64,000 bases of DNA, from positions 1-64,000 of the forward strand of contig CACJTU010000004.1 in the NCBI GenBank assembly GCA_902596375.1, read 5' to 3'. The stretch is from an uncultured Pelagibacteraceae bacterium (GTDB lineage Bacteria > Pseudomonadota > Alphaproteobacteria > Pelagibacterales > Pelagibacteraceae). The notes beneath the pieces were generated by a model, which was given only the letters and a program-made list of their open reading frames with translations, had not been told where the DNA came from and did no database searches. The position numbers were made by a program, and so were the translations under genes. Of the stretch, positions 26,778 to 35,039 are shown in pieces (position 1 is the first letter of the stretch; each line of letters opens with the position of its first letter).

Positions 26778-27305
26778 CTAATTTGCAGATTTTAATATTT
26801 CTAGTGGAAGTGGAGCTTCTGGGTATTTTTTTTGACACAACTTTTCATAGTTTTCACAAAAGCTCATGATAGTTTTTTGAACTTCTTTTTTATTTTTATT
26901 TGAAAGATTAAGCTCTTTAATTAATTCACTGCAACTTTTTTCTAATTCTTTTATTTGTTTTCCTGAAAAAAATTCTCCTGTTTCTATTTCCCAATAAGTG
27001 TCCTCAAGCTCATCATCAGTTAGATCATTTAATTTTTTTTGTAATAATTTAATAGTCTCGTCCTCTGTTGCCTTATCTCTCATGGGAGAATCCTTAAGTT
27101 TTCCAAGGCATTTATCTCTTAATCCATCAATGAAATGGAAATAAGGTTTGCCCTCTGAAAAATCTCTAAAATGATTTGTATTAAAATACTTATCTATCGC
27201 TTTTTCTGTTGAAACCTTTTCTTTTCCCTTAATTATAGCTATTTGTACATAAACTTCTTGGCTAATATATTCTTCAATATGATCTTTAACTTTTTGAGGT
27301 ATCAT
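26778..27305 (-). CDS. Hypothetical cytoplasmic protein
   Basis: 175 residues, strongly charged and mostly helical by composition (long K/E/L stretches such as ELEKSCSELIKELNLSNK). Four cysteines are scattered without a CxxC pattern. No signal peptide, membrane segment or known domain. It follows the cytochrome c'-like gene by 14 bases, so cotranscription with it is likely. Function unknown. Confidence 0.55.
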   Translation of the reverse strand: MIPQKVKDHIEEYISQEVYVQIAIIKGKEKVSTEKAIDKYFNTNHFRDFSEGKPYFHFIDGLRDKCLGKLKDSPMRDKATEDETIKLLQKKLNDLTDDELEDTYWEIETGEFFSGKQIKELEKSCSELIKELNLSNKNKKEVQKTIMSFCENYEKLCQKKYPEAPLPLEILKSAN

Positions 27306-27319
27306 TTTTATCTTGGTAA

Positions 27320-27787
27320 CTAATGTTCTTCTCTATACCTACTGTGACAAGCCTTACAATTACTCCACATAAATTGTTTCAGGGTTCCTCTTATATCTTC
27401 GGCATCGTCAATAACGGATGTGAGTTTTATCATATCCTCAGATGCTTTTGTCATTAATGCATTAAAAGCGTCTTTTTCTTCCCAAACAGTTGGCAAAGCT
27501 TCAGTATCAAATTCATCTTCAGTGCTTTCGGGAAATAGCTCTATCAAAACTTTATAATTTTCACTCATTTCAATCATTAGTTTTTTTGCTTTTTCAAAAT
27601 CTCCTTTAGATGAAAAAGCTTGTACTCTTTTTGCTGTACTATAGTTTTTACTAAATAATGCTTGTCTACTTTTAACAATCTCCTCAACTGTTAATTCGGC
27701 ATTACTAGATGAGAAGAAAAATACGCTTAAAATTGAGAATAAAATTATTTTAATATATTTTTTTATGTGATTAAATAAAATATGCAT
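27320..27787 (-). CDS. Cytochrome c'/c556-family haem protein
   Basis: 155 residues. A long signal peptide (to about SSSNA, residue 30) sends it to the periplasm; the haem motif CKACH stands at 144-148, near the C-terminus, as in cytochrome c' and c556. A four-helix bundle is expected (ELTVEEIVKSRQALFSKN, FNALMTKASEDMIKLTSVI). Family roles include electron transfer and binding of nitric oxide. Its ATG is the exact complement of the divergent b561 ATG, both lying inside ATGCAT. Confidence 0.85.
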   Translation of the reverse strand: MHILFNHIKKYIKIILFSILSVFFFSSSNAELTVEEIVKSRQALFSKNYSTAKRVQAFSSKGDFEKAKKLMIEMSENYKVLIELFPESTEDEFDTEALPTVWEEKDAFNALMTKASEDMIKLTSVIDDAEDIRGTLKQFMWSNCKACHSRYREEH

Positions 27788-28309
27788 GTAACAAATACCC
27801 TAACAGAGTATGGCATTATATCAAAAGCGTTACATTGGCTCAGCGCAATTATTCTTTTTATACAAATCCCTCTAGGTTTTTACCTAGTTGATTTAGATTT
27901 TGGTGATCAAAGAATAACTATTGAAGATATTCACGTTACGTTAGGTTTAACTGTTTTTTATATAATTATAATAAGGTTAATAAATAATATACTTAATCCA
28001 ACTCCAAAATTAGATCCAAGTATCTTTAAAGGACAAAAGTTCTTAGCAAAGATGAATCATGTGCTTTTATATATTGCTATTTTATCAATAACAATTTCGG
28101 GAATATTAAAAAAATTATTTAATGGGGAAACATTAACAATTATTTTTAGAGAGATTCAAATTAATGAAAATTTTGATTTAGCAGATCAGTTTTATGAAAT
28201 TCATATTCTTTCAAATTATACTCTTATCGGTTTAATAGTGCTTCATATATCTGCTGTTATTATTCACAAACTATTTTTTGGGGACAATTTATTAAAGAGA
28301 ATTCTTTAA
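27782..28309 (+). CDS. Cytochrome b561-family membrane protein
   Basis: 175 residues, four transmembrane helices. GIISKALHWLSAIILFIQIPLGF with the first haem histidine, DIHVTLGLTVFYIIIIRLIN, MNHVLLYIAILSITISGI and EIHILSNYTLIGLIVLHISAVIIHKLFF provide the usual histidines of di-haem bacterial b561 proteins, which pass electrons between the quinone pool and periplasmic partners. A divergent c'-type cytochrome is a natural partner. The starts of the two genes overlap. Confidence 0.87.
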   Translation: MHVTNTLTEYGIISKALHWLSAIILFIQIPLGFYLVDLDFGDQRITIEDIHVTLGLTVFYIIIIRLINNILNPTPKLDPSIFKGQKFLAKMNHVLLYIAILSITISGILKKLFNGETLTIIFREIQINENFDLADQFYEIHILSNYTLIGLIVLHISAVIIHKLFFGDNLLKRIL

Positions 28310-28311
28310 TC

Positions 28312-28749
28312 TTAATGACAAGCAATTCCAAATTTTTTTAATCTCCAATAATTATAAGGCCAAGGAGTTAAAAAACCTACAATCAGCATTATTGGTACCA
28401 CCCACCATGTTAAAATTGCGCCTCCGGTTAAAACATAGTCAGTTAAATTCATCATGATTTCCATACTAATCATTGAAATTAAACTCATGCCACAAGCTGT
28501 TTTGAATGCGTTAACAAAATTAAAATTTTGTGTCATTAAAATTATTGTTTCTAAAATAATACTTGTGATCAAACCGTTAATGATTGCTAAAATCATTATT
28601 CCTAAAACTGGAAAAGGAATTTGAGTTAATTGAAAAAATAATATTGTTCCAAAATCTCCAATTGCACAACCAAGTACACACCAAGCTGTATTTTTTGCGC
28701 TTCTTTTCCAGGTATGTCTACAAGACCAATGAAATGTAGTCGCTGTCAT
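28312..28749 (-). CDS. DUF4396-like membrane protein
   Basis: 145 residues with four hydrophobic helices. The N-terminal region has HWSCRHTWKRSAKNTAWCVLGCAIGDFG, where conserved Cys/His and the GCAIGD motif match DUF4396; later come MISMEIMMNLTDY and GFLTPWPYNYWRL. Some DUF4396 proteins are found near copper or redox genes. It lies two bases after the c-type cytochrome gene, so the pair is cotranscribed. Metal handling is only a suggestion. Confidence 0.72.
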   Translation of the reverse strand: MTATTFHWSCRHTWKRSAKNTAWCVLGCAIGDFGTILFFQLTQIPFPVLGIMILAIINGLITSIILETIILMTQNFNFVNAFKTACGMSLISMISMEIMMNLTDYVLTGGAILTWWVVPIMLIVGFLTPWPYNYWRLKKFGIACH

Positions 28750-28751
28750 AA

Positions 28752-29186
28752 TTATTTACTCATATTAATTTGATATTCATACTTATCAATAGGCCAAAAG
28801 GACTTTACATAAGCCAATATACTATCAATTTCTTTATCAGATAATTGATCTTCAAATCCTATCATTTTACCTTCATAATTTTTTACTAATTTTGCTAATC
28901 CATATTTAATTATTGCATGTAAAGTTTTATCATCATGATGCCAAGTATGACCTGTTCCGTTTAACGGAGGAGCTTTTCTATGCCCATCTTCATCCATACC
29001 TTTCCAGTTTTCAGCACCAGCTAAATTAATCATATGACAAGAAACACAATTTTTTTCATATGCAATTTTACCTCTTTCAATCATGAGTTTAGAATCAGTA
29101 GTTATGGGAAAATGATTGTGGGCACTAACTGTATTTGAAAAAGTGAATGTAAAGAAAAAAATAATAAATAAAATATGTTTAACCAT
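28752..29186 (-). CDS. Class I c-type cytochrome
   Basis: 144 residues. Signal peptide to about VSA (residue 22), haem motif CVSCH at 47-51, and a likely axial methionine at M108 (YEGKMIGFEDQL). The end helix EIDSILAYVKSFWP is typical of small monohaem cytochromes. It should carry electrons in the periplasm. The insert with KAPPLNGTGHTWHH between haem and methionine is histidine-rich. Cotranscribed with the DUF4396 gene. Confidence 0.88.
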   Translation of the reverse strand: MVKHILFIIFFFTFTFSNTVSAHNHFPITTDSKLMIERGKIAYEKNCVSCHMINLAGAENWKGMDEDGHRKAPPLNGTGHTWHHDDKTLHAIIKYGLAKLVKNYEGKMIGFEDQLSDKEIDSILAYVKSFWPIDKYEYQINMSK

Positions 29187-29241
29187 ATGGATGATATGGA
29201 TATTTGATTTATTATAACAAGTACATGTGTTACTTTAAGTC

Positions 29242-29925
29242 ATGATCTTTAAGCAAGTTTTTGACACGAAATCATCAACTTACACTTACATAATTGCATC
29301 TGATAAAGGCCGAGAAGCTGTAATAATTGATCCAGTTATAGAAAATGTTGAAAGCTATATTAGGCTACTAAACGAATTAGATTTAAAACTAGTTAAGGTA
29401 ATTGATACACATATTCATGCTGACCATGTAACTGGTGCAAGTAAACTTAAGCAAGCAACAAATTGCTCTACACTTATGGGGGAACACACCCCTGCTGATG
29501 CTGTAGAAATTAAAGTAAAAGATGATGAAATAATAAAAATTGACCAAATAGAAATTAAAGCGATGTATACACCGGGACACACTTCTGACAGCTATAGTTT
29601 CTTGATGAATAACTATTTATTTTCAGGAGATACTCTTTTAATTAATGGCACTGGTCGAACTGATTTTCAAAATGGTAGCTCAAAAGATGCTTATAATTCT
29701 ATTTTTAATAGATTATTAAAATTACCTGAGGATACCATTTTGTATCCTGGTCATGACTATAATGGCAAAGAATCTAGTACAATTGGTAATGAAAAACAAT
29801 TTAATCCGAGATTGCAGGTTAGAAATGTTGATGAATATGTTGAGCTTATGTCTAACCTAAATTTAGCAAAACCAAAATTAATAGATATCAATGTAAGTAG
29901 AAATATAAAATTAGGTGCTAATTAA
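29242..29925 (+). CDS. Persulfide-dioxygenase-like metallo-beta-lactamase-fold protein
   Basis: 227 residues. THIHADHVTGA (residues 56-66) carries the first metal ligands, followed by TPGHTSDS, SGDTLLINGTGRTDFQ and YPGHDYNGKESSTIGNEK with NPRL. The combination GRTDFQ plus PGHDY and STIGNEK is characteristic of ETHE1/Blh-type glutathione-persulfide dioxygenases and not glyoxalase II. Such enzymes convert persulfide sulfur to sulfite using one iron. No sulfide-quinone oxidoreductase or rhodanese gene is adjacent. Its end overlaps azlD by eight bases. Confidence 0.82.
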   Translation: MIFKQVFDTKSSTYTYIIASDKGREAVIIDPVIENVESYIRLLNELDLKLVKVIDTHIHADHVTGASKLKQATNCSTLMGEHTPADAVEIKVKDDEIIKIDQIEIKAMYTPGHTSDSYSFLMNNYLFSGDTLLINGTGRTDFQNGSSKDAYNSIFNRLLKLPEDTILYPGHDYNGKESSTIGNEKQFNPRLQVRNVDEYVELMSNLNLAKPKLIDINVSRNIKLGAN

Positions 29926-30235
29926 ATACTACAAATATTAAGAACCAATAAGAAACTAATCCAGCTGAAATTGTTGCAATAATATTTTTTGAGAAATAAC
30001 CTACAATTACAGCAACTAATGCTCCAAAAATTTTAGGATCATTCATTTCTATAAAAGTTCCAAAATCATTTATAAATATTCCTGGAAATATTATTGCTGG
30101 GAATACTGCAGAAGGAACGTATTCTAATACTGCTTTAATTTTATCTCCCAACATATCTCTACTTATTAAAGCAATCATAGTCATTCTGGTGAGGTAAGTT
30201 AATATTCCAGCAAAAATAATTGCAGTAAGTGTCAT
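29918..30235 (-). CDS. azlD: AzlD-family branched-chain amino-acid exporter subunit
   Basis: 105 residues with three to four helices: IIFAGILTYLTRMTMIAL, YVPSAVFPAIIFPGIF and ALVAVIVGYFSKNIIATISAG. The RMTMI and VPSAVFPAI segments match AzlD. It works with AzlC in export of branched-chain amino acids. Its ATG overlaps the azlC stop (ATGA). Confidence 0.85.
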   Translation of the reverse strand: MTLTAIIFAGILTYLTRMTMIALISRDMLGDKIKAVLEYVPSAVFPAIIFPGIFINDFGTFIEMNDPKIFGALVAVIVGYFSKNIIATISAGLVSYWFLIFVVFN

Positions 30236-30918
30236 TTTTTTAGCCTCAATAATAATGCAGCTACAAATAAAGCAATTACTGGAGAAATAATTATGTAAGA
30301 TTTAAATGGAGCGTCAAAAAATAATAGTGAACTTAAACCACAAGTAATCATTACAATTACATGATCTAATTTTTTTAAATCCTGAACAACAATTGCTATA
30401 AACGTTAAAGGAATTGCAAATTTTAATCCAAGTTCCTCTGGAACAAATGATCCTAAAACAATGCCTGATAAGGTTGCAATTTGCCAACAAACCCACATTG
30501 TGCAGCCAGTACCAATTAAATGATAATGTAAAAATTCTTCACTTCTATTGTTTTTGAAAAACTTATTAGACTCTGCAAAACCTTGATCTACAACGATATA
30601 TGAAATTAATAATTTTTTAATAAAAGATAATTTTTCTAAATATTCAGATAAAACAGCTCCATATAATAAATGTCTGGAATTTATAATTCCAACAGAAGCA
30701 ACTGCAACTAAACTAGATGCGCCCCCTGATAACAACTGTAAAAATACTATTTGTGAAGCTCCTCCAAAAATTATGAAAGACATTGCGTAGACCAAATACG
30801 GGTGAAATCCAAGTTCAACACCGATTGCTCCACAAATTATTCCAAATGGAATAACAGATAGCATGTGTGGAGAAATATCCAACATCCCTCGAGTAAATAA
30901 TTGTTTTTTGGTAAGCAT
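30232..30918 (-). CDS. azlC: AzlC-family branched-chain amino-acid exporter subunit
   Basis: 228 residues. MLSVIPFGIICGAIGVELGF, FGGASQIVFLQLL, SVGIINSRHLLYGAVLSEYL and LISYIVVDQGFAES are the standard AzlC pattern. It forms the large membrane subunit of the exporter. It lies only 12 bases after fbpC on the same strand, so it may be transcribed from the iron-transport promoter. Confidence 0.88.
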   Translation of the reverse strand: MLTKKQLFTRGMLDISPHMLSVIPFGIICGAIGVELGFHPYLVYAMSFIIFGGASQIVFLQLLSGGASSLVAVASVGIINSRHLLYGAVLSEYLEKLSFIKKLLISYIVVDQGFAESNKFFKNNRSEEFLHYHLIGTGCTMWVCWQIATLSGIVLGSFVPEELGLKFAIPLTFIAIVVQDLKKLDHVIVMITCGLSSLLFFDAPFKSYIIISPVIALFVAALLLRLKK

Positions 30919-30930
30919 TTGCTTGTTTTA

Positions 30931-31992
30931 TTAAAAACAAACTATGTGATCAATATTAATCGGTCTTTTAATTCCAAACTTTTCGTCAGCTTCATGTTGA
31001 TGTTCGTGATGGGAATGAACAAAAACTGGTATTAATAAATCGCTGTTGGTTTTTAAAGTATAGATAAAGTTTGTTCCTCTAAATTTTCGATCTACTACTT
31101 CTAGCTTTAGATTACTTTTATCGTCATGCTCAAGGTCCTCTGGTTGTAATAATAATTGCACATTTGAACCTTTTGGATAATGCTTAATAAAATTACCTTT
31201 AATTGTTCCAAGATCGTCATTTTCTAATGAATTTTCTCCTGTTACTTTTGCTGGAATTAAAATTCCACGATTTAAAAAATTTACTACTTCGACTGAATTT
31301 GGAAAATGATAAACATTGTAAGGATCATCAAACTGTTTAATTTGACCATCTAATATAATTGCACATTTGGTACCAAGATAAAAAGCTTCATAGGAGTCAT
31401 GAGTAACAATTATTGTTGTGATTTTTAATTTACTTAATATTTTTTTTAATCTTACTTGAATTTCTTCTTTAAAACTTTGATCTACATTAGATAGGGGTTC
31501 ATCTAAAAGCAAAAGATCAGGTTGAGTTAATAGCGATCTTGCAAGCGAAGCTCTTTGTGCTTCACCTGCGCTAATTTCATGTGGAAATTTTGGTAATATT
31601 TTTTCTATATCAAGAAAATCTACAATCTCTTTAAAACTAAGCTTTTTCTTTCTTTTTCCTTTATTTCTCTCTGCACCTAATAAAATATTTTTTTCAACTG
31701 TGTAATGAGGAAATAAACTGTTGTCCTGAAAAGCTAAAGATATGTTTCTATCTTCAGGTTCTACATTTTTATCTTTAGACGATAATAATTTTCCGTTCAA
31801 TTTTATTGAACCTTTATCAATTTTTTCTAAACCAGCTATAGTTCTAAGTATTGTAGTTTTTCCAATTCCTGAAGGACCAAGAATACACAAAGTATCCCCT
31901 TCATTTTCAATCGCAAAAGATGCGTTCTTAACTTTGATCTTTCCACCTATAGTGAAATCAACATTTTTAATCTCTAAATAACTATCGCTCAT
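30931..31992 (-). CDS. fbpC: Iron(III) ABC transporter ATP-binding protein
   Basis: 353 residues. Walker A GPSGIGKTT, Q-loop SLAFQDNSLFPHYTV, signature ISAGEAQRASLARSLL, Walker B LLLLDEPLSNVD and H-loop VTHDSYEAF, then a C-terminal TOBE-like regulatory domain (about 240-353). The tail is His-rich (VHSHHEHQHEADEK), which may sense metal. It powers the FbpAB importer at the inner membrane. Start overlaps fbpB by 11 bases. Confidence 0.9.
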   Translation of the reverse strand: MSDSYLEIKNVDFTIGGKIKVKNASFAIENEGDTLCILGPSGIGKTTILRTIAGLEKIDKGSIKLNGKLLSSKDKNVEPEDRNISLAFQDNSLFPHYTVEKNILLGAERNKGKRKKKLSFKEIVDFLDIEKILPKFPHEISAGEAQRASLARSLLTQPDLLLLDEPLSNVDQSFKEEIQVRLKKILSKLKITTIIVTHDSYEAFYLGTKCAIILDGQIKQFDDPYNVYHFPNSVEVVNFLNRGILIPAKVTGENSLENDDLGTIKGNFIKHYPKGSNVQLLLQPEDLEHDDKSNLKLEVVDRKFRGTNFIYTLKTNSDLLIPVFVHSHHEHQHEADEKFGIKRPINIDHIVCF

Positions 31993-33610
31993 TTTCCCTC
32001 AGTATATATTTAGATGTAAGCATTATAAATAGAGTTGCAATCAAAATTAAAAATAATGAAGGAACAGCTGCGGCTTCTAATAAGTCTTCTGAAGCAGATA
32101 TATAAGCTGTAGTTGCAAATGTTTCAAAATTAAAAGGTCTTAAAATCAAAGTGATTGGCAATTCTCTTATTATTTCTAAAGAAATTAATATTCCAACAAA
32201 TAAAAGAGAGTTTCTTAAGAAAGGTACATGAATATTCATAAAAGTTTTCTTTTTAGAGTAACCAAGTAAATATGAACTTTCATCAACAGAAATATTTATT
32301 TTCTCATAACCAGATTTTATTCCATTAAAAGCTAAAGAATAGAATCTTACAAAGTAAACCAATACGAGTCCTAGAATGGAACCAATAAACATTTTTTTAA
32401 TAGATAAAAAACCTAGTGCTTTTACAACATTGTCATCAAACCATGCAATAAAAGTTATAAATGCCACTGCTAAAATTACTCCTGGAATTGCATAACCAGA
32501 AATAGATAAAGTAGATAAAGCGTTTAAAGTTTTATTTTTAGAAACTCTATTCCCATAATTAGAAATTAAAGAAAAAATTATTAAAACTAAGCTTGATAAC
32601 AACACCAAGTACAAGGTGTTTAATGTTAAAGTTACTACTGGAATATCAAAAAGATTTTCAGGAAATTTTAATGTCCAATAAAGCATTTGACTTAGTGGAA
32701 ATAAAAAACTTAGGAAAAAAACTAAGAAGCAAATTGAGAACGCAAAAAATGCTTTACTTCCTGATAGTTGGATTTTTTCTTTTTGTTTAAATCCTCCTTT
32801 AGTATTTGCGTGATACTTTGCCTTCTTTCTAGATAAATTTTCTAAAATAAATATTGCAAAAATGAATAAAAGTAGAAAAAAAGATATCCTGTTTGAGAAA
32901 GCTAAGTCATCAAATGTAATCCAAGAATTATAAATACCCGTTGTTAAAGTATTTATAGAAAAGAAATCAACTGCCCCAAATTCGGCTAAAGTCTCCATTG
33001 CAACTAGAGAAAGGCCTGCAACAATTGCTGGTCTAGCGGCAGGTAAAATTAAAGAATAAAAGGATTTTGCTTTTGAAAATCCTAAATTTCTACCTAAATC
33101 GATTAAATTTTGAGATTGATACTGGAATGATGCTCTTGAGAGAATATAAACGTAAGCAAATAGTGAGAAAGATAGTGAAAGTACAGCACCTATTAGACCA
33201 TCAAACTTCGGAATACTTTGGTTATAATTTGCTTCTCCAAACAGATTTTTCAATATCGAATATAAAGTTCCATAATTTTCAAAGAAAGCTGTCAATGAAT
33301 ATGCGTAAATATAAGGAGGCACAGCAAAAGATAATATAAGTGCCCATTTAAAAAAATTACTAAAAGGAAATTTATAAAAAGAAACTAAATAAGCCGTACT
33401 GGTTCCAATTAAAAAAGTTAAAACTAAAACACTAATCAGCAAAACTATTGAATTAAAAATATATTCAAATAAAAAGGTATCTTTAAGAATTTGATAATAA
33501 TTTGATGTATCCTCAAAAAAACTAGTAAATACAGTAACAATTGGTATAGCAACAAAAACTGATACCAGTAAAGAACTTAAAAACCAAAAATTAATTTTTT
33601 TTAAATACAT
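31982..33610 (-). CDS. fbpB: Iron(III) ABC transporter permease (fused double domain)
   Basis: About 542 residues from the ATG at 33610. An upstream in-frame TTG would lie in the foot of the hairpin and is less likely; AAAGGG precedes the ATG. Two copies of the binding-protein-dependent permease domain, each with the EAA-type loop (NLIDLGRNLGFSKAKSFYSLILPAA; DESSYLLGYSKKKTFMNIHVPFL), give about 12 helices, the FbpB/SfuB plan. Imports iron released from FbpA. Confidence 0.9.
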   Translation of the reverse strand: MYLKKINFWFLSSLLVSVFVAIPIVTVFTSFFEDTSNYYQILKDTFLFEYIFNSIVLLISVLVLTFLIGTSTAYLVSFYKFPFSNFFKWALILSFAVPPYIYAYSLTAFFENYGTLYSILKNLFGEANYNQSIPKFDGLIGAVLSLSFSLFAYVYILSRASFQYQSQNLIDLGRNLGFSKAKSFYSLILPAARPAIVAGLSLVAMETLAEFGAVDFFSINTLTTGIYNSWITFDDLAFSNRISFFLLLFIFAIFILENLSRKKAKYHANTKGGFKQKEKIQLSGSKAFFAFSICFLVFFLSFLFPLSQMLYWTLKFPENLFDIPVVTLTLNTLYLVLLSSLVLIIFSLISNYGNRVSKNKTLNALSTLSISGYAIPGVILAVAFITFIAWFDDNVVKALGFLSIKKMFIGSILGLVLVYFVRFYSLAFNGIKSGYEKINISVDESSYLLGYSKKKTFMNIHVPFLRNSLLFVGILISLEIIRELPITLILRPFNFETFATTAYISASEDLLEAAAVPSLFLILIATLFIMLTSKYILRENER

Positions 33611-33626
33611 TTTTACCCTTTTTTTC

Positions 33627-33677
33627 AAGTGAACATAATCAATAGTAGGGTAAATAACTATTGAGTTATGTTCACTT
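33627..33677 (-). other. Long intercistronic hairpin in the iron-transport operon
   Basis: Arms 33627-33646 and 33657-33677 pair over 20 bases with one bulged base, around a 10-base loop. It is the longest perfect-type stem I found in the window. It lies between the small cysteine-motif gene and fbpB and could cap or attenuate the transcript, keeping fbpA mRNA more abundant than the permease. On the transcribed strand TTGAAAAAAAGGG follows, so it is not a classical U-tract terminator. Confidence 0.6.
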
Positions 33678-33685
33678 TTTGAAAA

Positions 33686-33880
33686 TTAACTTTTTAGATC
33701 AAAAACATTAATGACACGATCAATATCATCATTTTCGATCTCAGATAATTTTCTATTATTTATTTTTTTTTTAATTTTTTCACATTGTGACAAGCATGGC
33801 TCACAAGTTATCTGACCCTCTGGAGAACCATTATTGCCTGGAGAAATGTCTAAATTAAAATTAAATAAATTTTTTCTCAC
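33686..33880 (-). CDS. Small cysteine-motif protein in the iron operon
   Basis: 64 residues from a GTG seven bases after the fbpA stop. The notable feature is CEPCLSQC at about residues 26-33, three cysteines in C-x2-C-x3-C spacing, and a preceding glycine/asparagine-rich segment (SPGNNGSPEGQITC). No signal peptide. It could bind iron, zinc or an iron-sulfur cluster. Not recognised; position in the iron-uptake operon is the only functional hint. Confidence 0.55.
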   Translation of the reverse strand: MRKNLFNFNLDISPGNNGSPEGQITCEPCLSQCEKIKKKINNRKLSEIENDDIDRVINVFDLKS

Positions 33881-33887
33881 TTTTTCC

Positions 33888-34916
33888 TTACTTCCATCCA
33901 GCAGCTGTCATTACCTCTAATGCAGCAGCTTGATTTTTTCCATAGCTTGAAACTTTAGTTGTTAAATCTTGTTTAAAATCTAATCCTAAATTATTCACTA
34001 CCAATGGATTTGGAGATACCCCAGCTATCATTGGAAACTCAAAAGTATTATTTGTAAAATGTTCCTGAGCCTCTGGTGATAATAAAAAGTCAACAAGAGC
34101 TATAGCATTTGCCTTATTAGGAGCTCCTTTAACTAAAGCTGCACAACTAATATTCATGTGTGTTCCTCTATCATTTTGATTAGGAAAAAATGCCTTAACT
34201 TTTTTAGCAGCTTCTTGTTGTTCTGTTCCTTTATTACCAGATAGCATAAGTGCCAAGTAATAAGTATTTGCTACAGCGATATCGGCTTCTCCAGCCGCAA
34301 CCGCCATAATTTGAGCTCTGTCATTTCCTTTTGGTGTTCTTGCCATGTTGGAAACAACTCCTTTAGACCATTCAGCAGCAGCTTTCTTTCCATTATTTTC
34401 AATCAATGAAGCTACAAGAGATTTGTTGTAAATATTGCTTGATTTCCTAATTACTAATCTACCTTTCCATTTTGGATCAGCTAGACCTTCATATGTTAAT
34501 CCTGATAATTCAGCACCACTAACTCTTTCTGGTGAGTAGTAAATTATTCTTGCTCTTTTAGCTACTCCTACCCAGTGTGTAGTTCTAAAATTTTTTGGAA
34601 CAGAAGATTTAATTGTTGGAGACACCAAACCACTTTGAGTCATTCCTTTAGCCTTGAAAGCTCCGCATCTTCCAGCATCAGCAGTAATATAAAGATCAGC
34701 TGAAGAGTCAGTCCCCTCTTCAATCATTCTTTTTTCTAATGCACTGGCCTTTCCATTAATCAGGTTTACTTTAATTCCAGTTTTGTTGGTAAATTTGCTA
34801 TAAAGCTCATTATCTGCTTTGTAATGTCTTGCATTGAAGATATTTACTTCATTTGCAATCGCAAAAGACGAGACTATTAAAGAAACAAACAAACTTATTA
34901 TTGTTACTTTTTTCAT
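33888..34916 (-). CDS. fbpA: Iron(III) ABC transporter periplasmic binding protein
   Basis: 342 residues. Signal peptide MKKVTIISLFVSLIVSSFAIANE, then VNIFNARHYKADNELYSKFTNKTG, the normal start of FbpA/FutA proteins, and the tyrosine-rich iron site (AVANTYYLALMLSG; the paired tyrosines ligate ferric iron). SSADLYITADAGR and DRGTHMNISCAALVKGA match. Two Fur-box-like palindromes lie 35-70 bases before the ATG, implying iron repression. Confidence 0.92.
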   Translation of the reverse strand: MKKVTIISLFVSLIVSSFAIANEVNIFNARHYKADNELYSKFTNKTGIKVNLINGKASALEKRMIEEGTDSSADLYITADAGRCGAFKAKGMTQSGLVSPTIKSSVPKNFRTTHWVGVAKRARIIYYSPERVSGAELSGLTYEGLADPKWKGRLVIRKSSNIYNKSLVASLIENNGKKAAAEWSKGVVSNMARTPKGNDRAQIMAVAAGEADIAVANTYYLALMLSGNKGTEQQEAAKKVKAFFPNQNDRGTHMNISCAALVKGAPNKANAIALVDFLLSPEAQEHFTNNTFEFPMIAGVSPNPLVVNNLGLDFKQDLTTKVSSYGKNQAAALEVMTAAGWK

Positions 34917-34950
34917 TATATCCTTTTCTTTACCCTAATTGATTTGCGAA

Positions 34951-34986
34951 TGAGAATTATTCTCAATGCGAATGATTATCAATCGC
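34951..34986 (-). promoter_or_regulatory. Two adjacent Fur-box-like palindromes upstream of fbpA
   Basis: TGAGAATTATTCTCA (34951-34965) is a perfect 7-1-7 palindrome, the classic Fur-type layout. Two bases on, GCGAATGATTATCAATCGC (34968-34986) is another interrupted palindrome with the TGAT-x-ATCA core. Both precede the iron-transport operon, so binding by a Fur, Mur, Irr or related iron regulator is likely. Which regulator cannot be told. Confidence 0.75.
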
Positions 34987-35039
34987 ATATTTTGTCGCAG
35001 AATACAAGGTTTATTTGATATTATTTTTAGGCGTTATTT

